A stretch of 64,000 bases of DNA from Stutzerimonas stutzeri (lineage in GTDB: Bacteria > Pseudomonadota > Gammaproteobacteria > Pseudomonadales > Pseudomonadaceae): positions 147,369-211,368 of the forward strand of contig NZ_JYHV01000004.1 of the NCBI RefSeq assembly GCF_000952685.1. Reading direction: 5' to 3'. Position numbers and translations under genes: made by a program. This document shows positions 42,437 to 51,586 of the stretch, one piece after another (the stretch's first letter is position 1; every line of letters starts with the position of its first letter). Below the pieces are notes generated by a model. That model worked only from the letters and a program-made list of their open reading frames with translations, was not told the origin of the DNA and did no database searches.

Positions 42437-43660
42437 TCAGGCAGCCTCTCCGGTAGTCGAGCGATACCACCAATACCCCGCGAGCAAGGCGAACAGCAGG
42501 CTGCCGCTTGCGTAGAGCCAGCCAAAGCCGCCGGTCAGGCTGAACAGAATGTACGCCAGTAGTGGACCGCAGGCGGCACCGAGGTCCTGGCCGATGGAAT
42601 AGCGGGTCATGAAGCGCACCGCATCGAGGCGGCTGGCGGTCTCGGCGGCGAGCGCATCGCCGAGCGTGGTCAACGCCGTAGCGGCCAGCAAGGCCAGTAG
42701 CGCCACCAGCAACCATAGGGACAGTGGCAGGCTCAGTGCCATCGGCGCGAAGCTGGCTGCTCCCAACAGAAGGGCGCCGACCAGCAACGGCAGGCGTCGC
42801 TGCGGCTTGTCCGACCAGCGTCCTATCCGGCGAGCCAGCCAGGGCTCCCAGGCCCAGCGCAGCGCTTGCAGAACGCCGGCCGCCGCGGTGGCGCTGAGCA
42901 GCAGGCCGAACAGTTCCAGTTCCACGCCTTGGTAATGGCCGATCAGCGCGCTCAGCGTCGAGGCGAAGATGCCTTGTATGAGCAGGGCGATCACGAGTCC
43001 GGTGAACATCACCGGCCAACTACGCCCGCGGCTGCCGAAGCGGCTGCCGGATGTCTCGGTCGTCCGTGGCTGCACATCGACCGCGGCGGGCAGGTTAAAG
43101 CCGAACAGCAGCAGCGGCAGCCCCAGCAATGACAGCAGGCCAAAGGCCCAGGCCAGGGCCGGCAGCCCGATGAACGCCACCAGCAAGCCGCCCAGCAGCA
43201 TGCCGAACAGGCTGCCCAGACGATACAGGCCGTTGTATAGCCCGATCGCATGACCCTGACCGCAAGGTTCGGCGCAGCGCACCACGGCGGTCAGCCCGCC
43301 GATGCGAAACAACGACCAGGCGACGCCCCAGAGTGCGCGTAACAGCAGCCAGGCGACGAAACCCTGGGCCCAACCGTAGCCGCAGGTGCTGATGGCGCCG
43401 AGCAGAACGGCGAGCAGTAGGCCGGTACGCAACGAGATTCGCTGGTAGAGCAGCCCGATCAGCGGATTGATGGGCAGACGAACCAGGCGATTGATCGCCA
43501 GCAGCGCGCCGACCTGCCACAACGAGTCCAGCCCTGCTTCCTGCCAGTGCAGGGGCAGAGCGATGTAGAGCATCGAGTCGCCCAGCAGGCTGAGAGCCGT
43601 GGCCAGCGACACCATCACCACGGGCTGCATGCCCGGTTTCCTTGTGTCTGAGCCGATCAT
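42437..43660 (-). CDS. MFS transporter
   Basis: A 407-residue major facilitator with 12 predicted helices. The loop between helices 2 and 3 reads NRLVRLPINPLIGLLYQRISLRTGLL, the usual MFS A-motif position. Substrate is unknown. ATG 43660 has GAGGAGGC upstream. It lies 13 bases after the HAD phosphatase gene on the same strand, so the two are probably co-transcribed. Confidence 0.85.
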   Translation of the reverse strand: MIGSDTRKPGMQPVVMVSLATALSLLGDSMLYIALPLHWQEAGLDSLWQVGALLAINRLVRLPINPLIGLLYQRISLRTGLLLAVLLGAISTCGYGWAQGFVAWLLLRALWGVAWSLFRIGGLTAVVRCAEPCGQGHAIGLYNGLYRLGSLFGMLLGGLLVAFIGLPALAWAFGLLSLLGLPLLLFGFNLPAAVDVQPRTTETSGSRFGSRGRSWPVMFTGLVIALLIQGIFASTLSALIGHYQGVELELFGLLLSATAAAGVLQALRWAWEPWLARRIGRWSDKPQRRLPLLVGALLLGAASFAPMALSLPLSLWLLVALLALLAATALTTLGDALAAETASRLDAVRFMTRYSIGQDLGAACGPLLAYILFSLTGGFGWLYASGSLLFALLAGYWWYRSTTGEAA

Positions 43661-43673
43661 GGAGCCTCCTCGA

Positions 43674-44327
43674 TCAGCGCAGGCTGATGACCTCCCAACC
43701 ACGCTGTTGGGCGATTTCGCGCAGAATCGGGTCTGGATCGACCGCAACCGGATGACTGACCCGCTCGAGCAGCGGCAGGTCATTGCGCGAGTCGCTGTAG
43801 AAATAGCTGCCCTCCAGGCTCTGTCCGGTCTCCTTCAGCCAACGTTCGATGCGCGTGACCTTGCCCTCCTGAAAGCAGGGCACATCGGTGAGACGACCGG
43901 TGTAGCGGCCGTCTAGCATCTCGCACTCCGTGGCGAGCAGCGTGTCCACGCCCAGTCGCGCAGCAATAGGTCCGGTAATGAAGCGGTTGGTCGCCGTGAT
44001 GATCACCACGCGGTCGCCGGCTTCATGGTGCTGGCGCACCAGTGCCTCGCCCTTGGCTAGCACGATGGGCTCAATGAAGTCGCGCATGAATTCGCCGTGC
44101 CATTGCTCCAGCTGTGCCATCTCGCTGCGACCGAGCAGTTCCTGGCAGAAATTCTGGTAGGCCTCGACATCCAGCGTGCCCGCGAGGTAGTCCTGATAGA
44201 AGGCATCGTTACGCGCCCTGTAATCGGTGGCGTCGACCAGGTCGCGTTGGCAGAGGAATTCACCCCAGGCATGGTCGCTGTCACCGGCCAACAAGGTGTT
44301 GTCGAGATCGAATAGAGCCAGGCGCAC
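43674..44327 (-). CDS. HAD-IB family hydrolase (phosphoserine-phosphatase-like)
   Basis: A 217-residue HAD superfamily phosphatase. Motif I is [16 protein letters not shown] (nucleophile Asp7, acid Asp9), motif II is [11 protein letters not shown], motif III Lys falls in [11 protein letters not shown], and motif IV is [14 protein letters not shown]. The cap lies between motifs I and II. The HAD-IB class includes SerB, but many members act on other phosphomonoesters. The GTG at 44327 follows GAGGAA; the frame extends further without a ribosome site. Confidence 0.87.
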   Translation of the reverse strand: MRLALFDLDNTLLAGDSDHAWGEFLCQRDLVDATDYRARNDAFYQDYLAGTLDVEAYQNFCQELLGRSEMAQLEQWHGEFMRDFIEPIVLAKGEALVRQHHEAGDRVVIITATNRFITGPIAARLGVDTLLATECEMLDGRYTGRLTDVPCFQEGKVTRIERWLKETGQSLEGSYFYSDSRNDLPLLERVSHPVAVDPDPILREIAQQRGWEVISLR

Positions 44328-44507
44328 GCCGCGTTCCTCGGAGCGATAAAAGGGACGCGAAGCATAGCGGGATTGCCCGGTGCATGGCACCCTCAAGGCA
44401 CCAAACCGCAGTCTGGAACCGGTTGATCAACGGCGGTGCAGCGTGCTTTCTGCTTTTCGCCTTTTTGTGGAACAATGCCGCGACATGCGTTTGCGAGGTT
44501 GTATGCC

Positions 44508-44987
44508 GTGATCGACTCCGATGGTTTTCGCCCCAACGTCGGCATCATCCTGACCAATGATGCCGGGCAAGTACTATGGGCTCGACGGATTAATCAGGAC
44601 GCCTGGCAATTCCCGCAGGGCGGCATCAATCCGCGCGAGACACCGGAAGAAGCGCTTTACCGTGAACTCAACGAGGAGGTAGGGCTGGAGCAGCAGGATG
44701 TGAAGATCCTCGCCTGCACCCGGGGCTGGTTGCGCTATCGTCTGCCGCAGCGGCTGGTACGGACCCATAGTCAGCCGCTGTGCATCGGGCAGAAGCAGAA
44801 GTGGTTTCTGTTGCGCCTGACCGGCACCGAGGACCGAGTACGCATGGATCTCACCGGCAAGCCCGAGTTCGATGGCTGGCGCTGGGTCAGTTACTGGTAC
44901 CCACTGGGTCAGGTCGTCACCTTCAAACGCGAGGTTTATCGTCGCGCCTTAAAAGAACTCGCCCCGCGCCTATTGGCGCGGGACTGA
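44508..44987 (+). CDS. rppH: RNA pyrophosphohydrolase RppH (Nudix)
   Basis: A 159-residue Nudix hydrolase removing pyrophosphate from the 5' end of mRNA and so triggering RNase E decay. The Nudix box is complete: [20 protein letters not shown] then VGL (about 38-60). The family-specific N-terminus [26 protein letters not shown] and Trp-rich C-terminal [20 protein letters not shown] are present. The GTG at 44508 gives the usual length. A GC-rich hairpin (44963-44982) overlaps the 3' end before ptsP. Confidence 0.95.
   Translation: MIDSDGFRPNVGIILTNDAGQVLWARRINQDAWQFPQGGINPRETPEEALYRELNEEVGLEQQDVKILACTRGWLRYRLPQRLVRTHSQPLCIGQKQKWFLLRLTGTEDRVRMDLTGKPEFDGWRWVSYWYPLGQVVTFKREVYRRALKELAPRLLARD
44963..44982 (+). 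other. GC-rich hairpin at the rppH-ptsP junction
   Basis: CCCGCGCC, TATT loop, GGCGCGGG: a perfect eight-pair stem ending just before the rppH stop, without a T tract. More likely an mRNA stability or processing element than a terminator. Confidence 0.5.
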
Positions 44988-45006
44988 CGGGAGAAAGCCC
45001 CTGAGC

Positions 45007-47280
45007 ATGCTCGGCACGCTGCGCAAGATTGTCCAGGAAGTAAACGCCGCCAAGGACCTCAAGGCGGCCTTGGGCATCATCGTGCTGAGAGTCCGGGAGG
45101 CCATGGCCAGCCATGTTTGCTCGGTCTACCTGCTCGATCCGGAATCCGGCCGATTTGTCCTGATGGCTACCGAAGGCCTGAACAAGAAGGCCATCGGCAA
45201 AGTCAGCATGGCGCCCAACGAGGGCCTGGTCGGTCTAGTCGGCACGCGGGAGGAACCGCTCAACCTCGAGCACGCTTCCGAACACCCACGTTACCGATAT
45301 TTCGCTGAAACGGGTGAAGAGCGCTACGCGTCCTTCCTCGGTGCGCCGATCATTCACCATCGGCGGGTGATGGGCGTTCTGGTCATTCAGCAGCGAGAGC
45401 AACGCCTGTTCGACGAGGGCGAAGAAGCCTTCCTCGTGACCATGAGCGCGCAGCTCGCTGGCGTCATCGCCCATGCAGAGGCGACGGGTTCGATACGCGG
45501 CCTCGGCCGGCAGGGCAAAGGCATTCAGGAAACCCGCTTCATCGGAATCCCCGGTGCGCCCGGCGCTGCCGTGGGTACTGCGGTAGTCGTGCTGCCACCT
45601 GCCGACCTGGATGTGGTGCCGGACAAGACCATCACGAACATCTCGGCCGAACTCGAACTGTTCGAAGCGGCGCTCGAAGCCGTGCGTGCCGACATGCGCG
45701 CATTGTCGGAGAAGCTCGCCACGCAGATGCGCAAGGAAGAACGCGCACTGTTCGATGTCTACCTGATGATGCTCGACGACTCCGCCCTCGGCGGCGAGGT
45801 CTCCAAGGTGATCCGCACCGGCCAGTGGGCGCAGGGTGCCTTGCGCCAGGTGGTCAGCGACCATGTTGGCCGCTTCGAAATGATGGACGACGCCTATCTG
45901 CGTGAGCGTGCCTCTGACGTCAAGGACATCGGCCGCCGCCTGCTCGGCTATCTGCAACAGGCCCGCCAGCAGACGTTGACCTATCCGGATAACACCATTC
46001 TGGTCAGCGAAGAGTTGTCTCCGGCGATGCTCGGCGAAGTGCCCGAAGGCAAATTGATGGGCATGGTTTCGGTGCTCGGTTCGAGCAACTCGCATGTGGC
46101 GATCCTGGCCCGCGCTATGGGTATTCCCACGGTGATGGGTGCGGTCGATCTGCCTTACTCGAAGGTCGATGGCATCGAGATGATCATCGACGGCACGCGC
46201 GGCGAGATCATCACCAACCCGGCCAAGGTGCTGCGCGAGCAATACCTGGTCCTGGCCGAGCAGGAACGCCAGCTCTCCGAAGGCTTGGACATCCTGCGTG
46301 AGCTGCCTTGCGAAACCACCGACGGTGTGCGCATTCCGTTGTGGGTCAATACCGGGTTGCTGGCCGATGTGGTACGGGCGCAGGAACGCGGTGCCGAAGG
46401 CGTGGGCCTGTATCGCACCGAAGTGCCCTTCATGATCAAGGAGCGCTTTCCCAGCGAGAAGGAGCAAATGGCGATCTATCGCGAACAGCTGCAGGCCTTC
46501 CACCCGCTGCCGGTGACCATGCGTAGCCTCGACATCGGCGGAGACAAGAGTCTGCCGTACTTCCCGATCAAGGAAGAGAACCCCTTCCTCGGCTGGCGCG
46601 GCATCCGCGTCACCCTGGACCACCCCGAGATTTTCCTGTTGCAAACCCGCGCCATGCTCAAGGCCAGCGCCGGGCTCGACAACCTGCGCATCCTGCTGCC
46701 GATGATTTCCGGCACCCGCGAACTGGAAGAGGCGCTGCACTTGATCCATCGCGCCTGGGGCGAGGTGCGGGACGAGGGCACCGACGTCGAAATGCCCCCG
46801 GTGGGCGTGATGATCGAAGTCCCGGCGGCGGTCTACCTGACCCGGGAGCTGGCACGTCAGGTGGATTTCATTTCGGTCGGCTCGAACGACCTGACCCAGT
46901 ATTTGCTGGCGGTCGATCGCAACAACCCACGCGTGGCCGATCTCTACGATTACCTGCACCCAGCCGTACTCGAGGCGCTGCAGCGCATCGTTCGCGAGGC
47001 CCATGAGGAAGGCAAGCCGGTGAGTATCTGCGGCGAGATGGCCGGTGATCCGGGCGCGGCCATCCTGCTGCTGGCGATGGGCTTCGACAGCCTGTCAATG
47101 AACGCCACCAACCTGCCGAAGGTGAAGTGGATGCTACGCCAGATCAGCTCGGCGACGGCGCGTGAACTGCTGGCCAAGGTGATGGTGATGGACAGCCCGC
47201 AGGTGATTCATGCCACGGTGCAACTGACCTTGCGTAACCTCGGTCTGGACCGCATGGTCAATCCTTCGGCGGCGCTCTAG
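45007..47280 (+). CDS. ptsP: PTS-Ntr enzyme I (GAF-domain PEP-protein phosphotransferase)
   Basis: A 757-residue first enzyme of the nitrogen PTS relay (PEP to PtsP to NPr to PtsN). An N-terminal GAF domain (about 1-165) is followed by an EI N-terminal domain, the phospho-His site in LGSSNSHVAILARAMGIPTVMG (His363), and the PEP-binding TIM barrel (about 420-745) with EGVGLYRTEVPFM, RSLDIGGDK, GWRGIRVTLDHPEIF and ISVGSNDLTQYLLAVDRNN. GAF domains of PtsP sense glutamine/2-oxoglutarate status. It follows rppH at a 19-base distance, an arrangement conserved in pseudomonads. Confidence 0.96.
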   Translation: MLGTLRKIVQEVNAAKDLKAALGIIVLRVREAMASHVCSVYLLDPESGRFVLMATEGLNKKAIGKVSMAPNEGLVGLVGTREEPLNLEHASEHPRYRYFAETGEERYASFLGAPIIHHRRVMGVLVIQQREQRLFDEGEEAFLVTMSAQLAGVIAHAEATGSIRGLGRQGKGIQETRFIGIPGAPGAAVGTAVVVLPPADLDVVPDKTITNISAELELFEAALEAVRADMRALSEKLATQMRKEERALFDVYLMMLDDSALGGEVSKVIRTGQWAQGALRQVVSDHVGRFEMMDDAYLRERASDVKDIGRRLLGYLQQARQQTLTYPDNTILVSEELSPAMLGEVPEGKLMGMVSVLGSSNSHVAILARAMGIPTVMGAVDLPYSKVDGIEMIIDGTRGEIITNPAKVLREQYLVLAEQERQLSEGLDILRELPCETTDGVRIPLWVNTGLLADVVRAQERGAEGVGLYRTEVPFMIKERFPSEKEQMAIYREQLQAFHPLPVTMRSLDIGGDKSLPYFPIKEENPFLGWRGIRVTLDHPEIFLLQTRAMLKASAGLDNLRILLPMISGTRELEEALHLIHRAWGEVRDEGTDVEMPPVGVMIEVPAAVYLTRELARQVDFISVGSNDLTQYLLAVDRNNPRVADLYDYLHPAVLEALQRIVREAHEEGKPVSICGEMAGDPGAAILLLAMGFDSLSMNATNLPKVKWMLRQISSATARELLAKVMVMDSPQVIHATVQLTLRNLGLDRMVNPSAAL

Positions 47281-47287
47281 AGACGAA

Positions 47288-48067
47288 TCAAACGTGCATC
47301 GGACCGCTCACCTGGCTGAGCGGCGGCAGGTTGATGCGACTCTCCCCCAACCGGCCAGCAGGGCCGAAGCAGCGCTCGATGAGCTCCGTCGAGCCATCTG
47401 CGCGGCGGATCAGGACGGTACTGGCACGGGTTCCGTACTCGGCGCTGGCGATAAACACGCTCGATAGCCGCTTTTCCCACTCATATGGCACGCCGGTGCT
47501 GGGCAGTTCGGCGTCCGCAGCGGGCTGTGGATCGCTCAGTAGCTGTAGCAGCTTTTCCGCTTCCGGTGTGCACAGACATTCTTGCAGTGCTGAGCGTGCG
47601 CGCACGAGTTTCGGCCATGGCGTGTCCAGAGCCGCATTGGACAAACCGTAGATTCCGGGCAGGAGCTGTTCCGGTGCACCCATGGCCGAGTTGAGATACC
47701 ACAATTCGCGCGTATCGCCGACCAGCAGATTGAAGCCTGAATACTGCTGCAGGCGACCTGTCAGCTCCGTCAGATACGCCTGGGGAGACAGCTGGCCTCG
47801 CAGATAACGCTCGGGCAGCTCGCCCCGAGAGCGAGCCCCGAGCGGTGCGCCCGGTGCGCGAATATTGGTCAGCGCGGCGAAGCGACCGGCAGCTCCGATC
47901 CCCATCCAGGTGCCGCCGGCCTGCAGGTCACGTCCGGCAATGACGTGGGGCGCGTCTTCCCAGACAGCTAACGGCAGGCTGGGACGTGCATGGAACTCAT
48001 CGCGGTTGGCAGCGACGATCAGTGGCAGCGCCTGGTTTGGGCGCCAGGCGAAAACGATCAGGCACAT
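47288..48067 (-). CDS. NRDE (TANGO2-like) family protein
   Basis: A 259-residue NRDE-domain protein. The N-terminus MCLIVFAWRPNQALPLIVAANRDEFHARPSLPL contains the NRDE motif that names the family, and the Cys after the initiator Met suggests N-terminal nucleophile chemistry or maturation. Later blocks: GGTWMGIGAAGRFAALTN, GFNLLVGD and ASTVLIRRADGS. TANGO2 relatives have been linked to heme handling. The start at 48067 is fixed by this motif; sequence upstream is the heptamer element. It ends seven bases from ptsP, convergent. Confidence 0.87.
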   Translation of the reverse strand: MCLIVFAWRPNQALPLIVAANRDEFHARPSLPLAVWEDAPHVIAGRDLQAGGTWMGIGAAGRFAALTNIRAPGAPLGARSRGELPERYLRGQLSPQAYLTELTGRLQQYSGFNLLVGDTRELWYLNSAMGAPEQLLPGIYGLSNAALDTPWPKLVRARSALQECLCTPEAEKLLQLLSDPQPAADAELPSTGVPYEWEKRLSSVFIASAEYGTRASTVLIRRADGSTELIERCFGPAGRLGESRINLPPLSQVSGPMHV

Positions 48068-48078
48068 AGGTATGTTCA

Positions 48079-48181
48079 GCTGGAAGCTCGAAGCCGAAAG
48101 CTTGAAGCCAAGCACCCTGGCTCGGCAACCTCTTCCAGCTTCCAGCTTCCAGCTTCCAGCTTCCAGCTTCCAGCTTCCAGC
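48079..48181. repeat. Heptanucleotide inverted-array element
   Basis: Left arm 48079-48113: diverged heptamers GCTGGAA, GCTCGAA, GCCGAAA, GCTTGAA, GCCAAGC. A spacer of about 19 bases follows, then a right arm 48133-48181: seven exact copies of TTCCAGC, the reverse complement of GCTGGAA. The arms could pair into a long imperfect hairpin. The element sits in the divergent promoter region between the NRDE gene and the TauE/SafE gene. Confidence 0.85.
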
Positions 48182-48221
48182 TTTTCCGCTACCATGCCGC
48201 TTTGTTTTCCAGGGTGGCCTG

Positions 48222-49004
48222 ATGGAGTTTGTGCTTTATCTGCTTCTCGGCGGATTTGCCGGTGTGCTGGCCGGGCTATTTGGCGTGGGCGGTGGGATGA
48301 TCATCGTTCCGGTGCTGGTCTTCAGCTTCACCCTGCAAGGCTTCGATCCGCTGGTGCTGACCCATCTGGCCGTGGGTACGTCGCTGGCCACCATTATCTT
48401 TACCTCGCTGAATTCGGTCAGGGCCCATCACCGCCGGAGCGCGGTGCGCTGGCCTGTAGTGCTGTGGATGACGGTCGGGATCCTGCTCGGCGCGGCATTG
48501 GGAAGTCTCACCGCGGCCGCGATCCAGGGGCCTATGTTGCAGAAGATCATCGGTGTGTTCGCCATCGCCATGGCGATCCAGATGGCCTTTCCACTGCAGC
48601 CCAAGGCCAGCCGCGGCGTGCCCGGCAAGCCAGGCCTCACGCTGGCGGGCATCGTGGTTGGCTGGGCTTCGGCGATCTTCGGTATTGGCGGCGGTTCCCT
48701 GACAGTACCCTTTCTCAGTTGGCGCAGCGTGCCCATTCAGCAAGCGGTTGCGACGTCAGCGGCTTGTGGTATGCCGATCGCCATTGTCGGCGCGTTGAGT
48801 TTTGTGATGGTCGGCTGGCAGGATGCGCATCTGCCGGAATGGAGTCTGGGCTTCGTTTATTTGCCGGCGGTGCTGGGCATTGCCCTTACCAGCATGTTCT
48901 CCGCTCGCATCGGTGCCCAGCTGGCACATCGGCTGTCGGCCCTTATGCTTCGGCGCCTGTTTGCACTGTTACTGCTCAGCGTTGGTATCAACTTTTTGAT
49001 CTGA
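48222..49004 (+). CDS. TauE/SafE family exporter (anion permease)
   Basis: A 260-residue protein with about eight helices in two homologous halves, each opening with a Gly-rich motif: [26 protein letters not shown] and [22 protein letters not shown]. This is the TauE/SafE (DUF81) family, moving sulfite, sulfoacetate or related anions. The substrate is not indicated. ATG 48222 follows AGGGTGG. It lies ten bases upstream of lgt and may be co-transcribed with it. Confidence 0.88.
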   Translation: MEFVLYLLLGGFAGVLAGLFGVGGGMIIVPVLVFSFTLQGFDPLVLTHLAVGTSLATIIFTSLNSVRAHHRRSAVRWPVVLWMTVGILLGAALGSLTAAAIQGPMLQKIIGVFAIAMAIQMAFPLQPKASRGVPGKPGLTLAGIVVGWASAIFGIGGGSLTVPFLSWRSVPIQQAVATSAACGMPIAIVGALSFVMVGWQDAHLPEWSLGFVYLPAVLGIALTSMFSARIGAQLAHRLSALMLRRLFALLLLSVGINFLI

Positions 49005-49014
49005 GGAAACCCGG

Positions 49015-49815
49015 ATGCTGCCTTACCCGCAGATAGACCCTGTGGCCGTTTCGCTAGGCCCACTACAAATCCACTGGTATGGCCTGATGTATCTCATCGG
49101 CATCGGTGGCGCCTGGCTGCTGGCGTCGCGCCGGCTGCAGCGCTTCGAACCCAGCTGGGACAAGGACAAGCTCTCCGATCTGGTGTTCTGGGTCGCCATG
49201 GGCGTGATCGTCGGTGGGCGGCTGGGCTACGTGCTGTTCTACGATTTGTCGTCCTACCTCAACGATCCGACACTGATCTTTCAAGTATGGAAGGGTGGCA
49301 TGTCGTTCCATGGAGGGCTGCTCGGCGTGCTGCTGTGCACCTGGATATTCGCCCGCCGCAACGACAAGAAGTTTTTTGAGTTGATGGACTTTATCGCGCC
49401 CTTCGTTCCGATCGGATTGGGCGCCGGACGTATCGGCAATTTCATTAATGCCGAGCTCTGGGGCAAGGCGACTGATGTGCCTTGGGCGATGGTATTTCCG
49501 ACCGACCCGCAGCAGCTGGCGCGGCATCCGTCGCAGCTCTATCAGTTCGCGCTGGAAGGGGTGGCGTTGTTCGTTATCCTCTGGATTTATTCCAGCAAGC
49601 CGCGACCGACCATGGCGGTGTCCGGCCTGTTCGCCGTCTGCTATGGGATCTTCCGCTTCATCGTCGAATTCGTGCGAGTCCCCGATGCCCAACTCGGCTA
49701 CCTGGCGTTTGGCTGGTTGACCATGGGGCAGTTGCTCTGCGTACCCATGGTGCTGCTCGGCCTCGGCATGATCGCCTGGGGCTATCGTCACGAGACGGCC
49801 AAGGCGCCGGCCTGA
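49015..49815 (+). CDS. lgt: Prolipoprotein diacylglyceryl transferase
   Basis: A 266-residue inner-membrane enzyme that transfers diacylglycerol from phosphatidylglycerol to the lipobox Cys of prolipoproteins, the first step of lipoprotein maturation. Seen: [57 protein letters not shown] with the essential His, and the Lgt signature [21 protein letters not shown]. The length is typical. Confidence 0.96.
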   Translation: MLPYPQIDPVAVSLGPLQIHWYGLMYLIGIGGAWLLASRRLQRFEPSWDKDKLSDLVFWVAMGVIVGGRLGYVLFYDLSSYLNDPTLIFQVWKGGMSFHGGLLGVLLCTWIFARRNDKKFFELMDFIAPFVPIGLGAGRIGNFINAELWGKATDVPWAMVFPTDPQQLARHPSQLYQFALEGVALFVILWIYSSKPRPTMAVSGLFAVCYGIFRFIVEFVRVPDAQLGYLAFGWLTMGQLLCVPMVLLGLGMIAWGYRHETAKAPA

Positions 49816-49824
49816 TCGGAGCCA

Positions 49825-49857
49825 TCCGGCTTGTCGCCTAGTGCGCGACAAGCCGGA
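49825..49857. terminator. Strong hairpin between lgt and thyA
   Basis: A 13-pair perfect stem TCCGGCTTGTCGC/GCGACAAGCCGGA with a seven-base loop, ten bases after the lgt stop. TTTT follows only after seven further bases, so termination may be inefficient. Confidence 0.6.
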
Positions 49858-49921
49858 CGCCGCCTTTTACTATGTCCTGCTTCCTTGTCACCGCGCCTCG
49901 GCGCCCGCTTCGAGCCCATCG

Positions 49922-50716
49922 ATGAAACAGTATCTCGACCTGATGCGCCACGTGCGCGAGAACGGAACCTTCAAGAGCGACCGCACCGGCACCGGCACCT
50001 ACAGCGTGTTCGGCTACCAGATGCGCTTCGACCTGGCTGACGGCTTCCCGCTGGTGACCACCAAGAAGTGCCACCTCAAATCCATCATTCATGAGCTGCT
50101 GTGGTTCCTCCAGGGCGACACCAATATCAAGTACCTGCAGGAAAACGGCGTGCGGATCTGGGACGAGTGGGCCGACGAGAACGGCGAGCTCGGCCCGGTC
50201 TACGGCTACCAGTGGCGCAACTGGCCGGCCCCCAATGGGGAGTCGGTGGACCAAATCGCCAAGCTGGTAGAGATGATCAAGAGCAAGCCGGACTCACGCC
50301 GGCTGATGGTGTCGGCCTGGAACCCGGCATTGGTCGATCAGATGGCACTGCCGCCGTGCCACGCACTGTTCCAGTTCTACGTTGCCGAGGGCAAGCTCAG
50401 CTGCCAGCTGTATCAGCGCTCGGCGGATATATTCCTTGGCGTCCCCTTCAATATTGCCAGCTATGCGCTGCTGACGCTGATGGTCGCTCAGGTCTGCGAT
50501 CTGCAGCCGGGTGACTTCATCTGGAGCGGCGGCGACTGCCATCTATACGCCAACCATCTGGAACAGGCCGATCTGCAGCTGACCCGCGAACCGCTGCCAC
50601 TGCCGACGATGAAGCTCAACCCGGCGGTAAAAGATCTGTTCGCTTTCCGCTTCGAGGACTTCGAGCTGGTGGGCTACGAAGCACATCCGCACATCAAGGC
50701 TCCTGTCGCCGTCTGA
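49922..50716 (+). CDS. thyA: Thymidylate synthase
   Basis: A 264-residue enzyme methylating dUMP to dTMP with 5,10-methylenetetrahydrofolate. It has the exact length of E. coli ThyA. Seen: N-terminal [26 protein letters not shown] with the phosphate-binding Arg, the catalytic Cys146 in [38 protein letters not shown], and [12 protein letters not shown]. The start is fixed by length and by the conserved N-terminus; in-frame sequence upstream is the lgt-thyA hairpin. Confidence 0.97.
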   Translation: MKQYLDLMRHVRENGTFKSDRTGTGTYSVFGYQMRFDLADGFPLVTTKKCHLKSIIHELLWFLQGDTNIKYLQENGVRIWDEWADENGELGPVYGYQWRNWPAPNGESVDQIAKLVEMIKSKPDSRRLMVSAWNPALVDQMALPPCHALFQFYVAEGKLSCQLYQRSADIFLGVPFNIASYALLTLMVAQVCDLQPGDFIWSGGDCHLYANHLEQADLQLTREPLPLPTMKLNPAVKDLFAFRFEDFELVGYEAHPHIKAPVAV

Positions 50717-50806
50717 ATGCGGCTTTGGTCGGGTTTGTCCCTGCGGGTAACCCGACTGTCACATTTGCCGTATAGACTCGACCGTTCAGGGTTTCGAGGG
50801 TTTGGC

Positions 50807-51580
50807 ATGCGCAGGGTCGTATTCAATCAGAAAGGCGGCGTCGGGAAGTCCAGCATTGCCTGCAACCTGGCGGCGGTGAGCGCGGCGCAGGGTTATCGCA
50901 CGCTGCTGATCGATCTTGATGCGCAGGCCAACTCCAGCCACTACCTGTCAGGCCTGACGGGAGAGGCGTTGCCCACTGGCATCGCCGACTATTTCAAACA
51001 AGTGCTGGCGGGCGGCGCGTCCGGCAAGAAAGCACGGCCGCCGATCACCGAGACGCCATTCGAAAACCTGCACCTGATCACTGCGACGGCGGAACTGGCC
51101 GATCTGCAACCCAAGCTCGAAGCCAAGCACAAGATCAATAAGCTGCGAAAGCTGCTGGAAAGCCTTTCCGAAGAATACGAGCGCATCTATCTGGACACGC
51201 CACCGGCGCTGAACTTCTTTACCGTCTCGGCGCTGATTGGTGCCGATCGCTGCTTGATTCCTTTCGACTGCGACAGCTTTTCCCGCCAGGCACTGTACAG
51301 CCTGCTCGACGAAATCGAGGAGTTGCAGGAGGACCACAACGAGGGACTGATGGTCGAAGGCATCGTGGTCAATCAGTTCCAGCCGAGAGCGGCGCTCCCG
51401 CAGCAGATCATCGACGAGCTGCTGGCCGAGGGGCTGCCGGTGTTGCCGGTGCACCTGATGAGCTCGGTGCGGATGCGCGAGTCGCACCAAGTCTGCACAC
51501 CGTTGATTCACTTCGATCCGCGGCACAAGTTGACCCAGCAGTTCGTCGAATTGCACGAGTACCTGGAACGCCAGGCCTGA
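50807..51580 (+). CDS. ParA family ATPase, orphan
   Basis: A 257-residue deviant-Walker ATPase: FNQKGGVGKSSIACNLAAVSA (KGGVGKS), LLIDLDAQANSSHYLSG, YLDTPPALNFFTVSAL and the VVNQF base motif. ParA/Soj relatives position DNA, chemoreceptors or other large assemblies. No ParB or other cargo partner is next to it: thyA lies upstream and an ABC transporter operon is convergent downstream. The ATG 50807 precedes the conserved N-terminal strand directly. The cargo is unknown. Confidence 0.88.
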   Translation: MRRVVFNQKGGVGKSSIACNLAAVSAAQGYRTLLIDLDAQANSSHYLSGLTGEALPTGIADYFKQVLAGGASGKKARPPITETPFENLHLITATAELADLQPKLEAKHKINKLRKLLESLSEEYERIYLDTPPALNFFTVSALIGADRCLIPFDCDSFSRQALYSLLDEIEELQEDHNEGLMVEGIVVNQFQPRAALPQQIIDELLAEGLPVLPVHLMSSVRMRESHQVCTPLIHFDPRHKLTQQFVELHEYLERQA

Positions 51581-51586
51581 AGCGAT

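Noticed and set aside
45235..47004. Open frame of 589 codons on the minus strand over ptsP
   Set aside because: Antisense shadow of ptsP; Gln/His-rich translation without domains.
48133..48181. TTCCAGC run as a CRISPR or direct-repeat origin (iteron)
   Set aside because: Units are seven bases with no spacers, and no replication gene is nearby; an inverted heptamer element fits better.
47990..49036. Plus-strand frame running through the heptamer array and the TauE/SafE gene
   Set aside because: Alternative frame of a recognised transporter gene, started in repeat DNA; no family features.
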